Shown one piece after another: positions 1-9,426 of a stretch of DNA of 64,000 nt. The position numbers and the translations under genes were made by a program. Under the pieces are notes generated by a model, which had not been told where the DNA came from, searched no databases, and saw only the letters and a program-made list of their open reading frames with translations. This DNA is from Tenacibaculum ovolyticum DSM 18103 (lineage in GTDB: Bacteria; Bacteroidota; Bacteroidia; Flavobacteriales; Flavobacteriaceae). The stretch is taken from assembly GCF_000430545.1 (NCBI RefSeq), contig NZ_KE387163.1:340439-404438 (forward strand). The letters run 5' to 3'. Position 1 is the first letter of the stretch. Every line of letters begins with the position of its first letter.

Positions 1-89
1 TGTACAAAATGTTCTTTGTTTGATCCTTCTTCTGTGATAAATCCAAATCCTTTTGATTCGTTGAAGAATTTTACGGTACCTTTATGCAT
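1..89 (-). CDS. Cold-shock protein (CspA family), N-terminal part
   Basis: Only the first 29 codons lie in the window; the gene runs off the left edge. The start ATG is read leftward from position 89. The translation opens [18 protein letters not shown], the beta1-beta2 start of a CspA-type cold-shock domain, and contains the RNP1 nucleic-acid-binding motif KGFGFI; a second block, HFV, begins at the edge. Family members are single OB-fold proteins of about 65 residues that bind single-stranded RNA or DNA and melt RNA structure. The family call is firm; which paralogue it is, and whether a C-terminal extension exists, cannot be told. Confidence 0.9.
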   Translation of the reverse strand, partial: MHKGTVKFFNESKGFGFITEEGSNKEHFV

Positions 90-856
90 AATAAAAAATT
101 ATTTGTTGTTTACTTAAGTGCAAACAACGTTTATTGAGTTGCAAATATACTGCCAATATTTTTAATTCTACATAAAAAAATTATTTTATTTCAATTTATT
201 TTTTAATAAGTACATTTAAATTATTAGAAGAACAGCTCTTGGAATAATGTACTTATATGTTAACAGTGGTTATACCTTTTTCTTCTTCTAACTCGAATTA
301 AACTTCTCTTTATCAATAAGTTTTATCGACTCTCCATTAGCTTAGCTATTTGCAAAAAATTATATCTTTAATTATTCTTCAGCTAAAATTCCAAATATTT
401 CAGATTCATTGAAAATTTTATTATACATATAATTACTTAATATCTATAAATATTAAGTAAGCTTATTTTAGTTAAAATAATACTGTTTACTGTAAAAATA
501 TAATTACACATTTAACAATATTAACGTCGTGTAATTTACTTATCAATAATAAAACAAAACAGGTACAAACATATATACATAATACCTGACTCATAAATAA
601 AAATACAGCAAAAACAAATTCACCTAAATTGATGGATAAACCATAACAATTTTGTTGATTTCCACTAAATATTATCTATTACTAATACTATATATCCTCA
701 ATAGTTACTCAAAGTGTTCATATCACAGGTATTTTTGTATCATTATGCATTAACTACCTTTTTATCAGAATAATATCACTCACAAATAAGGTGATTTAAA
801 AAGCATATTAAACTTAATGTACTTAAAATAAGTATAACAAAAATCAATACATAATC
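90..856. other. Long AT-rich intergenic region
   Basis: About 770 bases separate two divergent genes. I found no open frame with protein-like composition and no RNA gene. It must hold the promoters of both. A TATTTTTG box on the plus strand at 730-737 fits the TAnnTTTG -7 element of Bacteroidota and lies about 120 bases before the protease start, but I see no convincing TTG -33 partner. Confidence 0.5.
142..149 (-). promoter_or_regulatory. Candidate -7 box of the cold-shock gene
   Basis: On the minus strand this reads TATATTTG, an exact match to the TAnnTTTG -7 element. It would leave an untranslated leader of about 45-50 bases. No TTG at the expected -33 distance is visible, so the call is weak. 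Confidence 0.3.
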
Positions 857-3800
857 ATGATTAAAAACTTTTTATTAATAACATTCTTTACCATTTCTAT
901 GAGTGCAATTTTTGCTCAGAAAAAAGAAATTGGATGTGGTGTGAAATTATCACCCAAAGAACAAGAAGCTTACAAAAAAGCAATTTTAAAAAATAAACAA
1001 CTAAAAAGTAGAAAAGGAGTACAAGGATCCTATAAAATACCAGTTGTTTTTCATGTATTAAATAATGGAGGGTCTGTTACTCGAGAAAATATGGAATGTC
1101 GAATTAATGACGTTATGGAAGTTGTTAATAAAGATTTTCGTGGAGAATTCCCTGGATATAACAGTACAGATCCAAGGTTTGATGCTGTAAAAAGTAAAAT
1201 GGAGAATATTGAATTTATTTTAGCTAAAGAAGATCCTGATGGAAATTTATTAGAATATCCTGGTATGAACTGGTTAGCAGACAGTAATCTTGTTCAAGAT
1301 GGTTATGATACCAAAATTACAGGAGACCAATGGTGGTGGGGTAAAAATGGTAAATACTATTTACAAGTATTTATTGTATCACATTCTAATGGAATGGATG
1401 AAGGTGAGTATCAATCAGGACATGCATTTTTACCTGTTCAAGATGCATTTCCTAGAGTAGTATTTAATTGGAGATACGTAGGTAGAGCTTCTGCTTGCCC
1501 TAGTAACCCTTCTGAAAGTAATATTGGCTTTGAAAAAGTTATGACGCATGAATTTGGACACTATTTTGGTTTAAAACATACTTTTAATGGCAGTAATAAA
1601 GCGGAAGGAACATGGACTGTAGAAAATGATGGTATTGATGATACACCTCCTACTTTAGGTTCTGAAGGCTGCACTAGAGATGTATTAAATGTACCAGGAG
1701 TATATCCTAATTTAGAAAACCACATGGATTATAATACTTCATGTCAAAACATGTTTACTATTGATCAAGTTGCAATGATGAATATGTGGTTAGAAGATAC
1801 CAATACCGCTCCACACCCAAGAAGTTTACTTTGGCAACCTAACAACCTTATTGCAACAGGTGTAACACCAAGAGTTCCAACGGCTATATTTACTAGTGAT
1901 GAAACTGCCGTGTGTATTAATAAGAATGTTATCTTCAATGATATATCTACAGGTTTACCAAGTTCTAGGCTTTGGACTTTTGAAGGCGGAACACCAGCAA
2001 CATCTACAGCTATAAATCCTACAGTTACATATAGTACTGCTGGTAGATACAAAGTAACCTTACAAGTAACAAATACATCTGGTACAAACACTACTGAAGC
2101 AGTAAATTATATTGATGTTGACCAATATACAACAACTGATACTGCTGAAGATTTCTCTGGTACTTTTCCTGCTAAAGGATGGACTATTACAAATCCTGAC
2201 GGGAAATTATCATGGGAAAAACGTACCGATGTTGGTAATGGTGATTCTTCTTGTATTATAATGAATAATGCAGATAATGCAATTACAGGAGAAGAAGATT
2301 ATTTAAGATTACCTTTTTATGATTTTACTAGTGCAACAAAAGCACAAATGCATTTTGATGTAGCTTATGTTAAATTTGATGCTAATAGTCCTGATATTTT
2401 AAAAGTAGAAGTATCTACAGACTGTGGAACAAGTTGGAATGAAGTATACTCAAAAACTCATTTAGAACTAGAAACTACCATATCTGCATTATCTCCAAAT
2501 GATTGGATTCCTAATGAAGAATCACATTGGAGAAAAGAAATTGTAGATTTAAGCGCTTATGATGGTACCTCTAATTTAACATTTAGATTTAAAAACATAT
2601 CTGGATATGGAACTAGAATCTGGTTAGATAATGTTACTATCTCTTTAAAAAATGATGTTGCTCCAGAAACTGACTTCTATACCAAAACAAGAAACTCATT
2701 ATGTAGTAGTGAACAGGTCGAGTTTTTTGATACATCAAACGCAACACCAACCTCTTGGGCTTGGGAATTCCCAGGAGGAACACCAGCAACTTCTAACCTA
2801 CAAAACCCTATAGTTGATTATAATGGTGCGGGTTCTTATGATGTTACGCTTACAGCAACAAACATGTACGGTAGCACTTCTGTTACTAAAACGGCTTTTA
2901 TTGTTTTAAAAACACCTAAATCACAATCATTTACTGAAGATTTTTCTGGCACCTTCCCTCCTACTGATTGGCAGATTCGAAATTTTGATAGTGGATTAGA
3001 ATTTGAACAAGGAAATGCTGGAAACGGCGATAATTTATGTATGATAATGAATAACGCTGATAACGCTACTGTAGGTGAACTAGACGAAATTTTATTACCT
3101 TCATTAGACTTATCAGTAGGAGCTACCGATTTTTATTTTGATGTAGCTTATACTAAATTCGATAATGACAGTCCTGATAAACTTAAAGTACTAGCTTCTA
3201 AAGATTGTGGAGTAACTTGGGTTACATTGTATGAAAAAACTCATACCGAACTAGAAACTACAGAAGTTTTAGATAACCCAGGAACACCAAATAATGAAGC
3301 CAATGACTGGGTTCCTTCACTACCTGAACATTGGAGAAAAGAAAGAGTTATTCTTAATGACTATCAAGGAGAATCTAATGTATTAGTAAAATTTGTAAAT
3401 GAATCAGGATACGGAACTCGTATTTGGATTGATAATGTAACTATTACAACAGATAGTAAAGAAACACCTATTTCTAATTTTGAAAAAGAAGATAAAGGAG
3501 TTTGTCAAGAAAGTTCTGTTCAATTTACTGATTCATCTACAGGAATACCAACTGTATGGAGTTGGAAATTCGAAGGAGGAACACCTGCTACTGCTACTGA
3601 ACAAAATCCACTAGTTACTTATAGTCAACCTGGTGTTTATAAAGTAGAACTTACAGCCAGTAATACTTATGGTACAGGAACAACCACTATTAAAACATCG
3701 TACATTACAGTTAAAGGAACAAATTCTTTGCCTTATACTGAAAACTTTGAAGGAGTTTTTCCTATTACTGATTGGGAAATTATTAATCCTGATAATGATG

Positions 3801-5770
3801 AAATTCTTTGGGAGAAAAGAAGTGATGCAGGTAACGGAGACACTTCATGTTTAGTTATTAACAATGCAGATAATCCTACTGACAAAGTAGATGAACTAAT
3901 ATTAAAACCTTTTGACTTCTCTAATCAAGGAGATAAAAAAATGGAATTTGATATCGCATATACTAAATATAATAACGCAACAGATCCTAATGTTATTAGT
4001 CCTGATAATTTAATTATTTTAATTTCTACAAATTGTGGAACTACCTGGACAGAGGTTTACAACAAGAATCAAAATGAATTACAAACTTTTGAAGTATTAG
4101 ATGATCCTGCAACAGTTGATGATAACGAGGCTAATGACTGGATTCCTACATTACCAGCGCATTGGAGGAAAGAAGCTATCGATTTAAATACTTTTGATGG
4201 TAATCCTAATGTTTTAGTAAAATTTAAAAACATTTCGGGGTATGGAACAAGAATTTGGATTGATAACTTAAGTTTAAACTCAACTGTTGATAATACTTAT
4301 GTTACTTGGACTGGGAATACTGATAATAATTGGAATACATCAAGCAACTGGAATACGAACACAGTACCATCTGCTACAAGTATTATTACAATTCCTAATG
4401 GTTTAACTAATTACCCAACAGCAAATACAGCTGTAAATTTTAATACTTTAACGATTAGTTCTGGTGCTTCTTTTATACCACAAAATACAGTTACAGGAGA
4501 AGTAACATATAGAAGAAATATACCTACTACCAATTGGCATTTAATTTCTTCACCAGTTGCAGGTCAAACTATTGAAGATTTCATTACAAATCCAAATCAT
4601 ACTTTTGCCTCTGGAACAAATACTAATATAGGTATTGCTCCTTTTAATAATGATAATCTTACAAGTGCTTGGAATTATCTATCGGCAGCTTCAACTGGAG
4701 CTATTGAAACTGGTAAAGGTTATTCTGTAAAATTAGCTAACACAGGATATCTATCATTTACAGGAACATTAAATACAGTTGATATTAATATGAATATTAG
4801 CAATGGTAGTAGAAATAGTTTTAATTTATTAGGAAATCCTTTTTCAGCATATGTTAGTTCAGCAATGTTAACTTCAAGCAACACACTTGAACTTTCAGAA
4901 GAAACTGTTTGGTTATGGAATGGTACTGAATATGTAGCTCATAATGCTTTAAATCCTATTCAAATTGCACCTGCACAAGGTTTCTTTATAGAAGCAAACG
5001 CGAATCCTGCTACTAATAGCGTTTCTTTTGCTACTTCTAACCAAACACACCAAAATGGTGACACATTTAAAAGGGAAACGCCAAAACAGTTTTTGGAATT
5101 ATTTGTAGAAAACGGAACTAGTAAAAAATCAACTAAAGTATTTTATGTTGCTAATAAAACTACTGGTTTTGATAATGGTTATGATTCTAAAATATTTGGA
5201 GGAGTTAGTAATGATTTTGAGTTATTTACAGAATTATTAACTGATAATAAAGGAAATAAATTAGAAATTCAATCTTTACCTAATAGTAATATTGAAACAA
5301 TGGTAGTTCCTATTGGTTTAACAACAGAAGGTCGTAAAGAATTAACATTCTCTATTAATACGCAAAATTTTCCTGAAGGAATTAATGTTTACTTAGAAGA
5401 TAGATTAACGAATACATTTGTTAACCTTTCTGAACAAAACCATAAAACAGTAATAGAAACGGCTATCAAAGGTATTGGTCAGTTTTATATTCACACGACA
5501 TCTAAAAAATTAGATGATCTAATTATTAAACAAGATTTACAAAATATAAGTATTTATAAATCTGCCAATAATAATTTAACTATTACAGGCTTACAAACAG
5601 ATAAAGCTTCTTTAAATATGTTCTCTATATTAGGGAAAAAAATTATCAGCACCCAGTTTAAATCAACAGGTGTTCATGTAATTCAACTACCTGAAACTTC
5701 TGTAGGTATTTACATTATTGAACTAACATCTAGCCTAGGTAAAATTAATAAGAAAATTATTATAGAGTAA
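857..5770 (+). CDS. Secreted M43-type zinc metalloprotease with PKD and adhesin-like repeats, T9SS cargo
   Basis: A 1637-residue exported protein. Residues 1-20 form a signal peptide ending IFAQ. The protease domain follows, with HEFGHYFGLKH at 231-241 (zinc ligands H231, H235, H241, general base E232) and a Met-turn around M290, as in M43 cytophagalysin/pappalysin enzymes. Then a two-domain unit is repeated three times: a PKD domain (about 342-418, 602-682, 870-953, each with a GGTPAT loop) followed by a MAM/cleaved-adhesin-like jelly roll ending in GYGTRIW(L/I)DN. Residues from about 1148 form a WTG...W.W beta module, and the last 80 residues are a type A T9SS sorting domain. Family knowledge suggests sorting by T9SS to the surface or medium and protein degradation there. 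The natural substrate is unknown. Confidence 0.93.
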   Translation: MIKNFLLITFFTISMSAIFAQKKEIGCGVKLSPKEQEAYKKAILKNKQLKSRKGVQGSYKIPVVFHVLNNGGSVTRENMECRINDVMEVVNKDFRGEFPGYNSTDPRFDAVKSKMENIEFILAKEDPDGNLLEYPGMNWLADSNLVQDGYDTKITGDQWWWGKNGKYYLQVFIVSHSNGMDEGEYQSGHAFLPVQDAFPRVVFNWRYVGRASACPSNPSESNIGFEKVMTHEFGHYFGLKHTFNGSNKAEGTWTVENDGIDDTPPTLGSEGCTRDVLNVPGVYPNLENHMDYNTSCQNMFTIDQVAMMNMWLEDTNTAPHPRSLLWQPNNLIATGVTPRVPTAIFTSDETAVCINKNVIFNDISTGLPSSRLWTFEGGTPATSTAINPTVTYSTAGRYKVTLQVTNTSGTNTTEAVNYIDVDQYTTTDTAEDFSGTFPAKGWTITNPDGKLSWEKRTDVGNGDSSCIIMNNADNAITGEEDYLRLPFYDFTSATKAQMHFDVAYVKFDANSPDILKVEVSTDCGTSWNEVYSKTHLELETTISALSPNDWIPNEESHWRKEIVDLSAYDGTSNLTFRFKNISGYGTRIWLDNVTISLKNDVAPETDFYTKTRNSLCSSEQVEFFDTSNATPTSWAWEFPGGTPATSNLQNPIVDYNGAGSYDVTLTATNMYGSTSVTKTAFIVLKTPKSQSFTEDFSGTFPPTDWQIRNFDSGLEFEQGNAGNGDNLCMIMNNADNATVGELDEILLPSLDLSVGATDFYFDVAYTKFDNDSPDKLKVLASKDCGVTWVTLYEKTHTELETTEVLDNPGTPNNEANDWVPSLPEHWRKERVILNDYQGESNVLVKFVNESGYGTRIWIDNVTITTDSKETPISNFEKEDKGVCQESSVQFTDSSTGIPTVWSWKFEGGTPATATEQNPLVTYSQPGVYKVELTASNTYGTGTTTIKTSYITVKGTNSLPYTENFEGVFPITDWEIINPDNDEILWEKRSDAGNGDTSCLVINNADNPTDKVDELILKPFDFSNQGDKKMEFDIAYTKYNNATDPNVISPDNLIILISTNCGTTWTEVYNKNQNELQTFEVLDDPATVDDNEANDWIPTLPAHWRKEAIDLNTFDGNPNVLVKFKNISGYGTRIWIDNLSLNSTVDNTYVTWTGNTDNNWNTSSNWNTNTVPSATSIITIPNGLTNYPTANTAVNFNTLTISSGASFIPQNTVTGEVTYRRNIPTTNWHLISSPVAGQTIEDFITNPNHTFASGTNTNIGIAPFNNDNLTSAWNYLSAASTGAIETGKGYSVKLANTGYLSFTGTLNTVDINMNISNGSRNSFNLLGNPFSAYVSSAMLTSSNTLELSEETVWLWNGTEYVAHNALNPIQIAPAQGFFIEANANPATNSVSFATSNQTHQNGDTFKRETPKQFLELFVENGTSKKSTKVFYVANKTTGFDNGYDSKIFGGVSNDFELFTELLTDNKGNKLEIQSLPNSNIETMVVPIGLTTEGRKELTFSINTQNFPEGINVYLEDRLTNTFVNLSEQNHKTVIETAIKGIGQFYIHTTSKKLDDLIIKQDLQNISIYKSANNNLTITGLQTDKASLNMFSILGKKIISTQFKSTGVHVIQLPETSVGIYIIELTSSLGKINKKIIIE

Positions 5771-5784
5771 TTAAACACAATCTC

Positions 5785-5955
5785 ATGAAAAAACAAACTA
5801 AACATAATAGTGAAAATATATCTAGAAAAGAGGCCTTAAAAAAAATAGGCGGTTATGGTAAATATGCTGCTTTAACAGCTTTAGGAACTTATCTTATTTT
5901 AAATCCACAAAAAGCACAAGCCCAGAGTCCAGAAGCTCCTGGAGGTGGTTTTTAA
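5785..5955 (+). CDS. 56-residue signal-like mini-protein downstream of the protease
   Basis: The ATG at 5785 lies 14 bases after the protease stop, so the two are probably cotranscribed. The product has a hydrophilic N-terminus, then SRKEALKKIG, a short hydrophobic stretch (YAALTALGTYLIL), NPQKAQA and a tail QSPEAPGGGF. The SRKEALKK start resembles a Tat motif (SRRxFLK), with RK replacing RR, and AQA looks like a signal peptidase site. After cleavage only about nine or ten residues would remain. I infer an exported small peptide or a leader-like protein; its function is unknown. A terminator follows directly, supporting the gene end. Confidence 0.75.
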   Translation: MKKQTKHNSENISRKEALKKIGGYGKYAALTALGTYLILNPQKAQAQSPEAPGGGF

Positions 5956-5981
5956 TATTTGCACACTTCTTTATAAATAAT

Positions 5982-6006
5982 AAAACCCCGAAATAATCGG
6001 GGTTTT
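5982..6006 (+). terminator. Rho-independent terminator
   Basis: A perfect 9-bp stem AAAACCCCG / CGGGGTTTT with a 7-base loop begins 27 bases after the mini-protein stop. It is GC-rich at its core and flanked by T/A stretches, so it can end the protease transcript. Confidence 0.85.
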
Positions 6007-6168
6007 ATTATTTATACAACTTTCGATTTCACAAAAAACAGAAAGCAAAACCCCTTTAGTGTAATATTCAATATATTTTAAGATTAGAGAAGCTATTTTA
6101 ATATAAACATCTTAAATTTAGACCTCCTAAAATGAAATTTTTATTTTACTTTAGTTTAAAACTACACT

Positions 6169-6744
6169 ATGAATGATTTCTTAATTGGTATTGGTAAACG
6201 TATCAAAACCATCAGAAAAAAACAAAAGCTAACTATCAGCCAAGTAGCCGCTAATGCAGGTGTTTCTAACGGACTGATTTCTAGAGTTGAAAATGGTAGA
6301 ACGATTCCATCTTTACCCGTTTTATTGGAAGTTATTGGCGCTTTAGAAATTGATCCTAGTACTTTTTTTGAAGGTGTCGAAAAAAGAACCAATGAAAAAT
6401 TTATTCACGTCAAAAAGGAGAATCTACAATTAATAGAAAAAGAAGTGGAAGCTGAAGGTTTTACTTATTTTCAAATTTTCGGAAAAAGTTTGAATGCGGT
6501 GGGCTTTGAGGCTGTATTACTAAATGTATCTCCAGGATCTAAAAGAAAAAAAGTTATTACAGATGCTTGGGAGTTTAAATATGTTATTAAAGGGGAATGC
6601 ACTTATTTAATAGATGACACAGAAGTAACCGTTACAGAAGGTGATTCACTTTATTTTAATGGAAGGTTACCACATGTTCCCGAAAATAGAAGCAAAGAAG
6701 ATTGTCTAATGTTGGTGTTCTACTTTTATTCTGAAAATAATTAA
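6169..6744 (+). CDS. XRE-family regulator with C-terminal cupin sensor domain
   Basis: A 191-residue cytoplasmic transcription factor. Residues about 6-62 form an XRE helix-turn-helix (LTISQVAANAGVSNGLISRV). Residues about 110-186 form a small cupin barrel (VSPGSKRK, YVIKGE, EGDSLYFNGRLPH). In this architecture the cupin usually senses a small ligand. The gene converges on the phosphodiesterase gene and sits at the end of the phosphonate-like cluster, so control of that cluster is possible but not shown. An imperfect upstream repeat, TTTAAGAT at 6077-6084 and ATCTTAAA at 6109-6116, could be an operator. Confidence 0.88.
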   Translation: MNDFLIGIGKRIKTIRKKQKLTISQVAANAGVSNGLISRVENGRTIPSLPVLLEVIGALEIDPSTFFEGVEKRTNEKFIHVKKENLQLIEKEVEAEGFTYFQIFGKSLNAVGFEAVLLNVSPGSKRKKVITDAWEFKYVIKGECTYLIDDTEVTVTEGDSLYFNGRLPHVPENRSKEDCLMLVFYFYSENN

Positions 6745-6782
6745 CAGGGCTATTTTTAGTGTATTTAATAACCCTGTTTTAT
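6743..6782. terminator. Shared terminator between convergent genes
   Basis: AACAGGGCTATT at 6743-6754 pairs with AATAACCCTGTT at 6767-6778 with one mismatch, followed by TT on the plus strand. It overlaps the regulator's stop codon and lies 5 bases from the end of the convergent phosphodiesterase gene, so it can serve both. Confidence 0.7.
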
Positions 6783-6787
6783 AAATA

Positions 6788-8614
6788 TTATTTAAGTAGT
6801 CCTGGCCAAGTACGATTATTAGTCGGTCTTGGGTAATTTAACTCTGCTCTATCTAATGTTTTGCTATATTTCACGTACGTATTATCATTTAAAAAGAAAT
6901 AGCAGTGCACTGAATTCCAGTTAACAGCTGCGGTAATTTTACTAGCTGTATTTCCTAAGCCTGGCCACGTTTTATTATTAATTGGTTTTGGGTATCCAGA
7001 ATCTACTCTATCATTAATTATACTATATCGAAGATATGTACCATCGTTTAAAAAGAAATATGCTTTTTTATTATTCCATTTAAAAGCAGCTCTAACTTTA
7101 TTTTTGCATGCTTCTAAACCTGGCCAATTTGAATTATTTATTTCTAAAGGATATCCTGGATCTATACTATCATTATTCATATCATATCGAATATATCTTC
7201 CATCTTTCAAAAAGAAAATACATTTTGAACTATTCCATTTAAAAGCTGCACTAATTAAATTTTTATAACTTTCTAAACCTGGCCAATTAGAGTTTTCTAT
7301 TTCTACAGGATAGCCATTATCGGCCTTGTCAAGAATTTTATTATAACGAACATACTTATTATCTCCTCTAAAAAAATATGCTTTATTATTTAAATCATCA
7401 TTCCAATCTAAACCAGCAGTAATCGTTAAGTTATTTATAGTTGTAGTTGCTGTTTGGTCATTTAAAACTAATGTATAATTGAGTAATCCTTCTGGCTGAT
7501 CATTATCTGAAAAATATCCTTGAGATGCGTTAACGCTATTTATATACTGGTTATTACGATACACTTCTATGTTTCCTGACGAATTTGAATCCCAATAAAT
7601 AGTATTGTTATTTTTCATCATTACCTTTCTAGCACCTGCATTTCCTATTAATGATGTTGATGATAATTGCCATTCTTTTTTAATAGGAATATCTAAATGA
7701 GTTAAAATAGTTGGTACTATTGAAGTTTGTGATACATGCCCATACAATCCATTAAAATCTTTATTAGGAATAGAAGAAGTATATGAAGTAAATTCTTCAT
7801 TTCCTACTTTATTCATTCCTATAAAAATAGTTTTCTCAGAATTTGATTGGCTTCCATGGCCATAACCGCTTAGCTGTCTTCCATGATCTGTTGTTAAAAT
7901 AATTAACCAATCTTCATTTCGTTTCTTAGCTCTATTTTTAATAGCCGTTACCAAAGTACCTAATCGTTCATCTGCTTTTTTAATAGCATTATTATAAAGT
8001 CCTCCAAATCCATTTCCATGACCAACTGAATCGGGTTCATCTATATCAATAAATAAGAAATCGGGATTATGGTTGTTAATTTCATTTACGCCATTTATAA
8101 TTGCCTTATCATCTCCATATCCTTCAATCTTATAATCTATATAATTTAATTGCTCTCTTAAAAAGTCATGGATAGTTTTCCAAGTAACAATACTTGTTGT
8201 TTCAAGATTTGGATTATGTTCTTTAATTCTTTGAAAAACACTTTTTGTAGCTGATTTAAAAGAACTACTATTATCTAAAACATGGTGTTTATTAGCCCAA
8301 ACACCTGTTAGAATAGTTGTCCAACCTGGTCCACTATTTGTTTTTTGTTCTGTAATAGTTCCTTTAATTCCGCCTGTGTAAGCTTTTACAATATTAAATT
8401 CATCTAAATTAGGTGTAAATACATTCGCCATTTTTTCAAATTGAAGACCATCTATACCTAATAATAAAACTTTCTTCTTGACCACACTTTTTGAAGATAA
8501 CTTTTCTTTTCCTAACTTTAAAACAGCTTCTTGTTCTTCTATATTGTTCTGACAATTCGATAGTAAAATCACAAAAGTTAATGCAACTAATTTTTTGAAG
8601 GGTAATTTTTTCAT
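6788..8614 (-). CDS. Lipoprotein phosphodiesterase/phosphatase (NPP-like) with four hemopexin-like repeats
   Basis: A 608-residue predicted lipoprotein: lipobox LSNC with C21. Residues about 45-390 are an alkaline-phosphatase-superfamily domain of the nucleotide pyrophosphatase/phosphodiesterase type, with metal ligand D55 (LLGIDG), probable nucleophile T100 in GPGWTTILTG, and the later metal motifs DEPDSVGH and TTDHGR. The C-terminal 200 residues hold four repeats of about 50, each with (A)W N..K.YFF..D..Y.(R/K)Y...D..YP and ending WPGL, which is the hemopexin-blade pattern. It therefore probably cleaves phosphate mono- or diesters outside the inner membrane, with the propeller binding substrate or surface. 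It is 140 bases downstream of the HAD gene and may end the operon or have its own promoter. Confidence 0.85.
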   Translation of the reverse strand: MKKLPFKKLVALTFVILLSNCQNNIEEQEAVLKLGKEKLSSKSVVKKKVLLLGIDGLQFEKMANVFTPNLDEFNIVKAYTGGIKGTITEQKTNSGPGWTTILTGVWANKHHVLDNSSSFKSATKSVFQRIKEHNPNLETTSIVTWKTIHDFLREQLNYIDYKIEGYGDDKAIINGVNEINNHNPDFLFIDIDEPDSVGHGNGFGGLYNNAIKKADERLGTLVTAIKNRAKKRNEDWLIILTTDHGRQLSGYGHGSQSNSEKTIFIGMNKVGNEEFTSYTSSIPNKDFNGLYGHVSQTSIVPTILTHLDIPIKKEWQLSSTSLIGNAGARKVMMKNNNTIYWDSNSSGNIEVYRNNQYINSVNASQGYFSDNDQPEGLLNYTLVLNDQTATTTINNLTITAGLDWNDDLNNKAYFFRGDNKYVRYNKILDKADNGYPVEIENSNWPGLESYKNLISAAFKWNSSKCIFFLKDGRYIRYDMNNDSIDPGYPLEINNSNWPGLEACKNKVRAAFKWNNKKAYFFLNDGTYLRYSIINDRVDSGYPKPINNKTWPGLGNTASKITAAVNWNSVHCYFFLNDNTYVKYSKTLDRAELNYPRPTNNRTWPGLLK

Positions 8615-8754
8615 GTGTAAATATTTTAGTATTAGTTAATAATTAACCCAAAAATATATTATTTGTAAACAAAAATTACCCTTTAAAATCATCCTTAAAA
8701 GAATGATAAACTACATAACATTAAAAAAATATTATCCATACAAATGATTTACAA

Positions 8755-9426
8755 TTAACTAACTTTTAAATCTGCTAATGAATCAATTATATAATCTGGT
8801 TTCATAACAATTATTTGCTCTTTTGTTTGTGCACCAGATAAAACTCCTATTGTTACACCACATTTTGCATTTTTTCCTTCTTCTATATCAATTGCAGAAT
8901 CTCCTGCTTTTAAAACTGAGGAAGCATCATCAATTTGAAACATTTTCATTGCCTTTTCTATCATTTCTGGATAAGGTCTACCAACTTCTACATCACTTGC
9001 AGTAATTAATGCATCATAATGCACTCCTTCTTTCCATTTCATTTTACCTAACAATAAGCTTGCTATTTCTCTATTATACCCTGTATTTAAAACAACAATG
9101 ATATTCTTCGATCGTAACTCTAATATTACTTTTTGTACTCCCTTTATTGGTTTTACCTCTAGAACCTCATAAGCTTCATTCAACATATTTTTAAAATTTT
9201 CAAAAATCACATTTGAATTATTTACTTCATAATTCAAATGATTTAATATATCTTTAATTGCCTGATGTTTTTCTTTACCTGCACCGAATTCTAAAACTGT
9301 TGCTAAACTTGTCTCAATTCCGTAAGCTACAATAGCTTTATGTAATGTTTTATAAACTACATTTTGTTCATCTACCGTTGTTCCTGCCATGTCAAAAACA
9401 ACCATTTTTATCGTATCTTTTATCAT
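8755..9426 (-). CDS. Phosphonatase-like HAD hydrolase (TIGR03351-type, PhnX relative)
   Basis: A 223-residue HAD-family enzyme. Motif I is FDMAGTTVDE with nucleophile D12. GAGKEKH at 48-54 matches the G-x-x-K-x-x-H pattern around the Schiff-base lysine of phosphonoacetaldehyde hydrolase, making K51 the candidate catalytic lysine. Motif II is LNTGYNR, and the metal-binding motif KAGDSAIDIEEG lies near the C-terminus. The likely reaction is P-C bond cleavage of phosphonoacetaldehyde or a close analogue to an aldehyde and phosphate. The gene abuts the FAD oxidoreductase with no gap, the pairing by which this subfamily was defined. Substrate is inferred. Confidence 0.85.
   Translation of the reverse strand: MIKDTIKMVVFDMAGTTVDEQNVVYKTLHKAIVAYGIETSLATVLEFGAGKEKHQAIKDILNHLNYEVNNSNVIFENFKNMLNEAYEVLEVKPIKGVQKVILELRSKNIIVVLNTGYNREIASLLLGKMKWKEGVHYDALITASDVEVGRPYPEMIEKAMKMFQIDDASSVLKAGDSAIDIEEGKNAKCGVTIGVLSGAQTKEQIIVMKPDYIIDSLADLKVS

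Noticed and set aside
1765..2091. Minus-strand frame inside the protease gene
   Set aside because: It is the antisense shadow of the PKD-coding region and has no support of its own.
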